From Sclerodactyla briareus (taxonomy: Eukaryota; Echinodermata; Holothuroidea; Dendrochirotida; Sclerodactylidae): 64,000 nt of DNA. The notes beneath the pieces were generated by a model. That model was not told the origin of the DNA, ran no database searches, and worked only from the letters and a program-made list of their open reading frames with translations. Location: NCBI GenBank assembly GCA_026419785.1, contig JAODTK010005736.1, positions 62,001 to 126,000 of the forward strand, given 5' to 3'. A program made the position numbers and the translations under genes. Positions 37,825 through 48,100 of the stretch are shown one piece after another (positions within the stretch are counted from its first letter, which is position 1; each line of letters starts with the position of its first letter).

Positions 37825-38165
37825 AATTCATAAGTCTTGGGCAGTTGGGTGGTATAGTAACAAGTCTTGCAGACATTATGGATGTGGCTTTTGAAGTTAA
37901 GTTCAGAGTCGAACCACACATCCAGGTTGGCTAACGTGACACTTTGAATTTCCTGTTGGCCGACATGATGTCCGGTTTACGACACTTGGATAATTGTCGT
38001 CTAAAGCCAAGGTACATGATTTCTGTTTTACTATTATTTAGCTTCACCAATTAACATGCTCTGACATCGTCATGCAACTTTAAAGGTCTTCTATTGTGTT
38101 CGACTCATCACATTCCATTGCGGAAGCCCCCATTTCATTATCATTTTGTTATACCTATTTCCGTC
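37825..38165 (-). mobile_element. CR1-like LINE, 5' remnant (continuation across element C)
   Basis: On the minus strand: NSKTEIMYLGFRRQLSKCR, then NLDVWFDSELNFKSHIHN and VCKTCYY. The LN-x-SKTE and LGVWFDSELNFKSHI phrases are standard CR1/L2 thumb-region motifs that come directly before YCNSIL. Joined to the 35580-36315 part, the LINE lost its endonuclease and catalytic palm by 5' truncation near 38165. The frame is decayed. Confidence 0.75.
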
Positions 38166-38228
38166 ATCATGGAACGGATTGTATAATTTGTCACTACATA
38201 AGCGTCAATTGAAAAGTCTGGCTATAAT

Positions 38229-38231
38229 TTA

Positions 38232-38268
<37 letters not shown>

Positions 38269-38273
38269 GAAAA
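38229..38273. repeat. AAT microsatellite
   Basis: About 13 AAT copies follow TTA. They form the variable tail of the adjacent SINE at 38274-38620. Confidence 0.8.
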
Positions 38274-38620
38274 ATAGAAAATAAAATAATTATAATAAAT
38301 AATTAACTTCCGCCATGCGTATTTACAGCGCTTTCCAACGCGTAGACGTTCTCAAAGCGCTTCACAGATATTACCCCGATCACAGGAACTGGTACTGTAC
38401 GCTCTCTCACTCCCGGAGTTGCTGCCATTGTATCGAGATTGTACTCAAATTCCTCACAGGATCCCAATTATCGCCCTGAGGGCTGGGGTGAGGCAATGGA
38501 GTTACAAAGTACCTTGCCCAGCTGCCCAGGGGGAACACCGGAAAAGTTGATCGGTCTTGGGATTCGACCTCGCAACCTTTCGATCACCAGTGAGTCCTAC
38601 CTTGCGATCCGATATAGATG
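38274..38620 (-). repeat. SINE of the AGCGCTTT family
   Basis: The core CAAAGCGCTTCACAGATATT (38355-38374) is followed by ACCCCGATCA. It matches the minus strand of 17790-17992 (AAAGCGCTTTACAGATATTA, then CCCTGATCA). Downstream, TACCTTGCCCAGCTGCCCAG and GGGATTCGACCTCGCAACC resemble a B-box in reverse. The AAT run next to it is the usual tail. Confidence 0.6.
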
Positions 38621-38629
38621 TTCATACCA

Positions 38630-41600
38630 AATTAAAATTAATTCGAAAGGTCGGAAGACATAAGGCTTAGAAAAACTACGTTACATTACGAAGTCTTTAT
38701 ATATCGCGGCTGATTTATGTGATGTGTAATCTTCCTTCCCACCGATTCACCTTGGTTCAGTGAACAGGTGAAAAATCAGATAGCGTACATTTGTGTATAT
38801 TTATTCCCGTTGCCTTATGAGTTCGAAAATTGCAATTAATGTTAGAAAACATTGTACTAGGCCGAGCAATCGACGCGCAGTGTATGCACAAATCCTCTAT
38901 AGGCCTACACCCCGTTGAAACATGCATGGTTAAACGCGCAGATAGGACTACGGTTTTTTCATTCATTTTGACTGATTAGTACCGTAATAATACTTTCACC
39001 CGTTAAGAATGGATGATAACAACTGAAGGAGCGTAGAAGTATAAGTACAAATATTTTTACTGACCTTTCAAGGCAGACTTTCTTTCATTTTCGTTATACT
39101 GATTAATTTGAAAACAGGAAGCCTCCGCCGGGACGAATCACAACACACTTTTAGTTCCTAAAACTTCCTATTTATGACAGGTCACAGTGAGATCATCAAA
39201 ATGATGACAGATGAGTATTGAATGACCTATTAATGAGTTCTCCCCGAATATCGTCTAAATCTCCAATCACAATCATTTGTTGTTTGTTCCCAAATTGACC
39301 CATTTCGAAAATACTGTAACGAATTATCTTCCGTGGTAGCGTCTAAAAGGCAAAAAGAAAAAGGCCCGCAGGCAGATTCTTGACCATATATGTTGTATTT
39401 TGATAGGTCAACAATATCAGTTCGAAGAAGACGATCCCATAAATTTTCCCGTATGTTCTTGAAACTAAAATCCAATAAATGAAATGTGGAACAGAAATAA
39501 ATATGCGATAACACATGGCACAGCAAAAGAAGTACTGAAAGCACAACTACAGCTCCAGAGTAGAAAAATACTTGCTGATAGCTAAATGGAAGGATTAAAT
39601 CTAATTGCTGGCAAGCTATAAGCCGTTTCTTTTCTCAAATATGTGTAAACTGAAATCGTGAATAACTGATGAAAACGGCAAATACATGAACTAAACAGGA
39701 ATCCAAAGGTGATAAATGAGTGAAATAATGCAACTCCCGGGCAATATGCCTGTTACAGAATTTTATAACTCAAACCCTATTTCCTGGTAGTCAACGTATT
39801 GCATTGTGTAAACGTTTCTAGAGCTCGACTGATAATCATCCTGTTTCCTGAGCTACACACCTTATATACCAGATTACCAGAATAGGCCCTGAGCAATACA
39901 AAACCCCTTGCCCCAAACTAGAAAAACAACCAGTGAGAGCAAGGATAGTTCAGCCACGCAAGTCCAGAAATACCCAAATACGCTCCCTCCTAACAAAATG
40001 AGGATAAGCCAGAAAAAACAACCCCAATGTATTCACTCTACCCAGTCCTCCTAAACCCATAACCTATTAAGAACCCGCACAATGAACCAAGCTTAAGTCC
40101 TACAACGATGAATACCACTGGCTAAACGGTTAAACCTTACCTAGGTAATCACCCAGGGTAACAATGGCCAAGGGGCAGCCAGGGATTACTAGGCCAACTA
40201 GATCCAATAAAAATAGACAACCAGGCAGCCAGGCTTTGCCAAGCACATGAGCAATAACAATAGCGCCAGTAACAATAGGGACAATGATTGGCGGAGCAGC
40301 GGAATACCTAACCTGTTATCCGGAGGAGCACAAGCAAATGTCATTCACAATGACATACAATACATATAAGGCCAAGTAAAAATAAAAACATGTTGCGTCC
40401 CGCTTTTTTTCGGAAATGATAGGAGGAGGCGGCTCTTCTTCTTTTTTTTCTCTTTTTTTTTGGTGACCCGACCATTGCTTATCAAGATGTTTAAATACCA
40501 GATGGGTGTCCCACATGTAGCTTCGAACTCTACTACTCGCCATTCATACCAGAAATTGCATAATAACCATTTGTAAATGATATGCAACATGAAAATTACC
40601 CGACTTGTTGAAAGAGGAAAAGACGCTGGTCGCAGCAGGTTTTGCGCCACCCGACTTTTCTCAAGTAGGAGACCTCTAGTCCTTTTTATTTTATGGTTCT
40701 ACAGGGTCTACTAACCTAAACGTGCTTCAAATTGTTCCTTTGTCAAGAGCAAACTGATTCTATGGAGTTGGACTTTCAAAATATTCTTTCCAAAAAATTA
40801 GGGCCTGAATGAAGAAAAAAAAGAAATTTTCAGAATCCTCCTAAAAAGGAAGCGGGCGGGGACGCGAAACATGAAATTATTTTTATTTGCCTAAAGGATA
40901 GACCTATTTTGGGCTATTTACTGTATTAGTATATAGGCCTAACGAGTCAGTGAGTAACCTACCATGCAGAATGGGCCTACGCGGGTTATTAGGCTATAGG
41001 CCACATTGTATGCCTATTCTTTGGAATTCTTGTTCACATGCATTATCTAGACTGGAACTAAGTTTTCGGCACTCTAACTTCAAGTTTGCCTCTTTCAGTT
41101 TCATGTAATTTTCACTCTTCTGGCGCCTCGATACAGTGCCTCACACTGCCGGCACGAAATCGACATATCATTATAAATTCAAACAACCTCTCTTATCCCT
41201 TCAAAGAGTCAGTCGATAAAGAGATAGGCCTATGCTTACCTCCAAGTTATACCATATGTTTCACCGAATGAACACAGAATATTCTTGATTTTTCCAACAG
41301 ATTCCAAAGTCTAAATTATCACTAACCACCTCTGTTTACGACTCCGACAATGGCAACAAAACCTCCTTTTGATTAGATCTGCGTACGTCACGTATATCAC
41401 CGTGGCGTTGTGTACGAAACAACCCGATTTCGTGCTAACGGTCGATATTCATATTCATTAGCGTTGCCACAGCAAAAGAGAAGGTATTTTTTAAGAACAG
41501 TTTTAAGGCAGTTTTGTCTGAAAAAATATCAATTTGCACCGTCCCCAATTCATCTGTGTAATCGTTTGACTCTGTACATTTGAATAAAGCATTTTCCAAC

Positions 41601-42019
41601 ACACACTGGGTTTTCTGTGGAATAATAATCCACAAACGGTGATACACGCGGGTCGAATCTTCTTGTTGCATTCTCGTAAATTGTCTTCGATTCTCATCGC
41701 TTCACTGACCTCCAACGAAATGATGAATATGCACGAGGGCTCTATTTCCGTTGTTCGGGCTGGATGCTAATAATAGACTACGCAGCAGGTAAATATCGCG
41801 TACCCTTATGGCGGCTAAGGATTCGACCTTGACTAACAGTTTTGAGTCCATCAACTAGGATCTACCGAGCGAAGTTTGAAAGGAAAATATCAGGGATTCC
41901 CTCTGCGGAAGTTTCGGGACACTTCGGGAAATAAAAATTCATTCTTTCTAGAGACTATTGGAGTAAAGCGAAAGTCCTCGCACTAGAGGAACCGGAATTT
42001 AGGAGCCGTCTAAATGGTC
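38630..42019. other. Gene-free stretch upstream of fos
   Basis: No gene is recognised. 39840-40290 is G-poor and A/C-rich. A 104-codon minus-strand frame at 39230-39544 starts with a hydrophobic segment but matches no family I know. Three TAGGCCTA palindromes occur (38900, 40934, 41224). The last kilobase is probably the fos promoter region. Confidence 0.35.
41384..41390. promoter_or_regulatory. CRE-like TACGTCA site upstream of fos
   Basis: TACGTCA lies in GCGTACGTCACG, about 630 bp before the candidate fos start codon. CREB/ATF sites of this kind control vertebrate FOS. A 7-base match is weak evidence. I did not find a perfect CArG (SRE) box nearby. Confidence 0.2.
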
Positions 42020-42137
42020 ATGTATCCTACCGTCACAATGCCGGAGAGCGACTTCCAGCAGCATCTACCTTCCGTAAGCGAGGTTCTAACAAGTATGGCG
42101 TCTGGGTCCCGTGATCGTGTCTGGTTCAAGCGTTGAG
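42020..42137 (+). CDS. fos: Candidate first coding exon of fos
   Basis: An ATG opens a 37-codon reading frame beginning MYPTVTMPESDFQQHL and ends at a strong donor, GAG|GTGAGT, at 42137/42138. The frame meets TGA just before the donor. One missing base before that point would remove the stop and also give intron phase 2, which is exactly what the acceptor at 45830 needs. The same single-deletion pattern recurs in the later exons. It is acidic and serine-rich but has no diagnostic Fos motif. It could be an exon of another transcript or chance. A TACGTCA (CRE-like) site lies about 630 bp upstream at 41384-41390. Confidence 0.42.
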
Positions 42138-45100
42138 GTGAGTAATCATGTATCATCGGCTTTGTGGTTTAGGGGGAAGAGGAATCCCTTCGATCGAGCT
42201 TCTTGTAGTTGTGCAGTAAACCACAATCGGCCTGGCTTTTGGAACATAGACACGTAGGCACACGGTATTGTCTAGTAGTAGGGAAGTGATTTCTGTCCTA
42301 AGAAGGATTGAGTATCAACGCGGCTGTAATATCGTTCATATTGGGAGTGGTACAGAAAGTCTAAAACTTGGTTGTTTCAACTTCGACTGGATGTACAGAG
42401 TAGTTTGGTAGTGGACCAGACCTATGTTCAGTATAGGTTCAGACTGATCACTTCTTTACAGCTCCATTTGGGCATATATTTTGACATAACAAAGATAACC
42501 AATTAGTTGGTATTAATATATAATGCATTGGTAACCAATGTTATTCATTCGTGGCACTTTTGCTTCGTCCGTCTATTCTAATAGCACACCATGCTATTCA
42601 CTATATTATAATATTTTAAAAAAATCAGCAAATTTATATAGATTAGCCTACAATTTGGAGGAATATTGGTAGCGGTAACATTTGGCAGGCTAATTATTAC
42701 ATCCTAAATGGACAAGGATCAGCCAATTGGCCACCAAAGATAGAAAATGGAACATGCATTGTGCATTCTTATTTGGGATATATTCATTTTGAAAATCAAC
42801 CTGTTTGTATATCACAAAGGAATAAAAAATCTATTTCCAATTCCATTTTCCAAAAATACTAGGCCTATAGGTATTTTAGTGTAAGTCCTTTTTCTTATTG
42901 AGGGTGAAATTCTTTTCTCCAAATTCTCCAGCCGTATTGTTGACATAATCATAATGTTGTTTACGTCCGATTCGTTCAGTACAGCTACTTGAGTCTGAAA
43001 TCGATTGCCCGACACTCGCACTGCACGAAGCCTAGCCTACACGTAACTAAGCCCACGTAAACAACACTGTTATTGCCTACAATATTGCCAATAGCGACAA
43101 CGCATAGAAACAGTGCAGGTTATACGCTTCCGGCTGAACCAGCATGTCTGCTTATTAAGCTACATCAGACAGCGTGTGCTTCGTGGTATATAGCTGAATA
43201 GCACAGCGATGGGTTATTGTCTTGCGGGATCGCGTCGAGGTCAGGGGTTGTGTATCAAATACGAGCTCTCAGAAGGGGATAGTAGACTCGAGGGGCGGTT
43301 GGGAGTTCGTTTAACGAAACGAAGCACAGAATGCTGTTTTTTCAAAGCAGCGAAACTGCAATAACGTAGGACAACAATATATTATAATTCATGGCGCGCG
43401 CACTTGTACAACCGAACGAGTCTAGCCACACTACCATAGTCTTTACTGGTTCTAAATAATAAGTCCGTCATGGCAGGTCCCATAATGAATATGAGTAGTA
43501 AATGTTGTATTGCTAGATAATTATGCAGATTAGCGTGCAGAGAAAGTTCACCATAGAATTTATCAATTCTGCAAAGATTTTTTTTTAATTACAAGGATTT
43601 GTCGTTATTAAAAGGTATAGCTCATTTGAATATGTGCCAACCTCCACTTGAAATCCTAATTAATCCTCATTAGAAGCTCGAATAACTCCGAATGATGTGC
43701 ATTGGCCAAGTGTGCGGTCAGTGCCATTACGCAGCTGTGAACTTGTGAAGTCTACATCCCGATCTTGCATTGCATGTGAAAATTTACCTGGACTGGAAGA
43801 CTAAAGCAAGCCTACAACCCAAACTAAACATTGAGACAGTCTGACAGTAGGGGAGACCGGGGCACTGTGGGACGTTTTTTTTTTACATTTTCGTCAATAG
43901 TTCTCTTTCGAATGTAATGCTGGCACCATATTGCACTGAATATAGAGCAATTCGTGGTTAGGCCTTCACATACCTGTAAATACTTGATATCCCTTAAACT
44001 TTTTTAATAATTTAGAATTCGAAAGAAAAAAAAGAAAAAAATTGTCCCAATGCACCCCGTACTTTCCCCGCATTGGGACACAATTAGTGTCACTGTATCA
44101 AAGCAATAAATGTTACCAGCTTTCACTGACTGAATGAATGATATATCGTCCAATAACGTTCAGCAAAACCCACACTACTAGATGTACTTCGTCATTTAAA
44201 ATACTCTTCATGAATTCCGAGCCCCCCCCCCCCTTTTCCCCGTACATATAACACGACCCAATGCGCCCGTGTCAAGTTGGCCCACAATGCGCCCCGTAGT
44301 AGGTTTTTTCAGTGGACATGCACACATAGACACCAAATGTGAGAATACATAATTATGGCAGTATGCTCATCAATCTTATACCTGTTTTACATTGTTTTAT
44401 TGACAAGTACAGTTGTTTCAAAGTGAACACGGGAAAAAACATAGGGGTTTCCAATCACAGTGTTGCAATAGTTCGTCAAGATCCAAAAAGGGATTTTTTT
44501 AATCACATTTCAACAGCATTACCCAGAAGCTTGATACTAAACGTTAGAATATGCTCACTGGCTTATCACTGCTAGGTAAGAAAAGGGTAGCGTAGTACCC
44601 AACTAATAGAATCGGCAGATATTCACACGGTCCCACAGCGGGAAGTGGCCAATGCGCCCCGGTCCCTACACCGTAGTAGCCTGGTCCCCCGCGCGCAATA
44701 CAACCTCCCCAGTAACCACAATGTGCAGAATCTTGTTCCACATTTGGACGTGTTCGGTTTACTTTCTGAGAATGGGGTTGGGAGTACGGTCAATCTAACT
44801 TGCTCGAGGACGGGCTAATAACTGTTATCACCAGATTCCCGCGGATTTAGGCCGAGTCGCTGGACCATGCCCGGAAATGGCCGTGGGTGCCCGTTTGCCG
44901 TTCCAAGGCAGCCATGGGCGGGCTTAGGTAGATGATGTCATGCTGAGCCTTCGCATAGCTGGGAAATTCAGTATAAATTATGTCACCTGTGCCTATATGC
45001 TTTCATTTTAACTCTATTGATATCAGAAGTCGCGAGCGTTTCCAGGAGGATTACTTTTTTGAACGAAACTTTCCAATACGGTACCTATTATTTGATTAGT

Positions 45101-48100
45101 CGTTGGAAATTTTTGAGCAGGCCCAAAACTTAATCGTTTGCGAGGATCAAGTCACGCCAAAACAAAATTAAAATGGTGTATGCTCATAGAAAGGTAGGTG
45201 TTAGTAGGTCGTAGTTGGAAAAATATGTTTTATTCTGATGACTAGTCTATGCTGTACAATCTGTATTTTCTCAGTAGCGTTTGAAAGGTTTAGTCGCTGG
45301 CGCTATTCACAAAGTGGGTTTCTGTTGCTGAACCGAGTGGAGGGCGCTATTCTATTTTCCAAGTATTTTACCTCTCGAGACTAGCCAATTGTTACTGCAC
45401 GCAGTGATGTCGTTGTGCTGCAATCTACAAATAGCTTCATCACCTGATTGACTCATCCTGAGTATTGCGAACGTCATCATCCTGTCAAGTCTACACACGT
45501 GTGTGTCTCTCTCTGCTGTCAACGTAACAGGAATATATCGTACAAATTACAACGTGAGCTGTATTAATATTTGAGGAAGTGTTCATTTTCTGATCTCTCT
45601 TATTGGCTAAACAAATAGGACTTGATTTATTAGTATGCTGCGTAAGCTACCGTTCAGCCCACTTTGTGTGTACCTATTTTAATTTTGATAGCGATTTCAT
45701 TGCCGTCACGGATTGGTTAACAAACTTCTCATCTACCGCCTGTATGTGGATTCGTATTCTCCTAGTGTTCAAGTTTATCATTTAATCGGGTTAAATTCAA
45801 CGTTGCTGTTTCCCCGCCCTTTTCCACAGAACTACGGTCGTCTCCTCCTCAGACGATTTGATGGACATGTCGAGCGCGGGCTACCTGGTACCACCCAGCA
45901 CGCGATACCGAATCCGTGATCACCCCCACGACCTCCCTTGCTAACGGGTGGGGGGTCGAACCCCCAAACGGCAACCTCCATGGCGGCTTTGTGCCCCCGC
46001 CCGTCTCTTCGACGGTGTACGCCATTCCGACTAGCGCGATACGAAGTGTGCCACAGACCCAATCGAGACTGCGGCTAACACGAGAGGATATCGATCTTCT
46101 GCGTATGTCGCCTTCGAACAGCCGGCGCAGGATACGAGACGAAGAGGTGAGCTGCCCCTATGTGCGTCTATTGGGAGTTGTTTGGATTTGGAAATATTAT
46201 TAGTGGTTTTTATTTTCCCCCCTGTGACGAATCTGGTTTATGTTTCCTCGTTTCTCGTTTAGTACTACATCTTGTAAAATCGCAGGCTTCGCAGCACAAG
46301 AAAGAAATTATAATCTGATTGAACAGGTTAAACTGATTTACGAATAAGATACATGCTTGATATAGCAATGTCCCCTTCCTTTGCATTTCAATGAAAGTCT
46401 GATGCTTCTGACAACGGCAAAGAAGCGACCACCTATTTTTGACAATCTAGTGACTATTTAGCAGGAAATGTCTGTGTGAATGTTTCATTTTGCCAAGAAC
46501 TTGTGTTTTGAACGAAACCGACTGATGAAGTCTGTTTGGGAATGGTTAACGCTTGTCGCTTTTTAGGCAAAAGTCAGGACCAATCGAGTGCATGGCCTAT
46601 GGACAAGGCCTTCTCCACACGTCCCCTTCTGCATCGAAATTTCCCCCTTATATTATGACTTTGATCAGTTTATGCAGAGACCGACCGCCCAAGTCCTAGT
46701 TCGCAGTTCTGAATAATTCAAGTGGGTTTGGAATCGATTTCAGGCTTACCAACTTCTAATTGTTAGCTCCCGCCCACACAGCGACAGAGGTCGGCTATAT
46801 GCGGTAACCCGCGTATCCGGTTGTCATATCCCACCCCATGTGACTGCATCAATTGATTGTGTACGTATTACGTAATCTCCTTCCATCCGCTTTTCCGCGA
46901 AATCTTACTATCCGGCGAAAGGAAGCGGCTATTGTGATCCCGATTCTGACCTTCTGTGCCTACCAACTTTCTTCGAACTTATGGCGTGAAGTTAGCGTAC
47001 CAAAGTACCAAACTTGGAAAAGTGTACTGTGTATCAGGAATGGTTTGGGAACCATACATCTCGTGATCATAACCAAAAGTACTGCAGTACAATCCCCATC
47101 AATATATGAGCAGATACATGGACCAAATCAGCTACTAAAATTGTCCTTGTTCATTTCTTATATCGTGATAACAATAACCTCTTATGAGAGTATCACAGCG
47201 ATAGCACCTTTGTAATGATAGCCGGAAAACCAACAAAATAGGTCGGAATTGTTAGAAATTACTAGGGTCGCGCTTACAAAAGGCGCATTGTTTGGAGACG
47301 AGGCTCTACGTGTACGTTGGGTCCTATGTAGCCCAGGCAGAAAAACTGAATAACATGCCTTTTGCGACTTCGGTCTTTGCGGGACGGGCTTAGGTCAGTG
47401 TGAAGCAAGTTGGTTTCCCTATTGACTAAGTAAATTACCGGTACTGTACAAAGGTGAATTGTGAAATGGCTGGTTGGTTTGCGAGCCAATAGGCCCTATT
47501 TGCCGACAAACCGCCTAATTCTTGTGGTAGCGCCAGGGAACAATAGCTTCTTCTTTGTGTTACCAAGAGGAAATAAATACGAAGACGATGCTCTGGTCAT
47601 TTCACAACCAGTCTGGTAGATAGTCTTCATAAATCTTGCCCTTGCGTATTCTGGTGAAAAAATTCGACATTGACTTCACAGGAAACGCAACAGTGACTCT
47701 GAACTGCATATTAAATTGCAACTGCAAAACGGAAAGTTTGAATGAATATATAATATTGTCAACGCACACTGCGAGAATATCTCACTGGCTATATCGGCTA
47801 GAGTATTATGGTGGCACGCTTTCCTGGGTGATTTCAGGTTAATGGTGGCTCGGCCTCCACGGTGCGCCATTCTTGTTCAATGATCCCCGTTATTGATATT
47901 TCACTTTCGGTTTGCACCCTTCTACGGTAGCTCTAATAGGGTATCGCTATCCCTTCCGTCGCGTCCTTTAGTCTGACTTAGGGTCACCTTCCGCGCAATA
48001 GTTCAACCAGATAGAATTACGTTTTTCAGGTGGGTAGTCTTTACAATTGCTTGTAATAACAGCACGCAAGGCTCTCCTAGTTCACAACATAATAAAAAAA

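Noticed and set aside
46853..47215. A 120-codon open frame inside the Fos gene
   Set aside because: It lies wholly within intron 2, has no domain and lacks the third-position G/C bias of the real exons.
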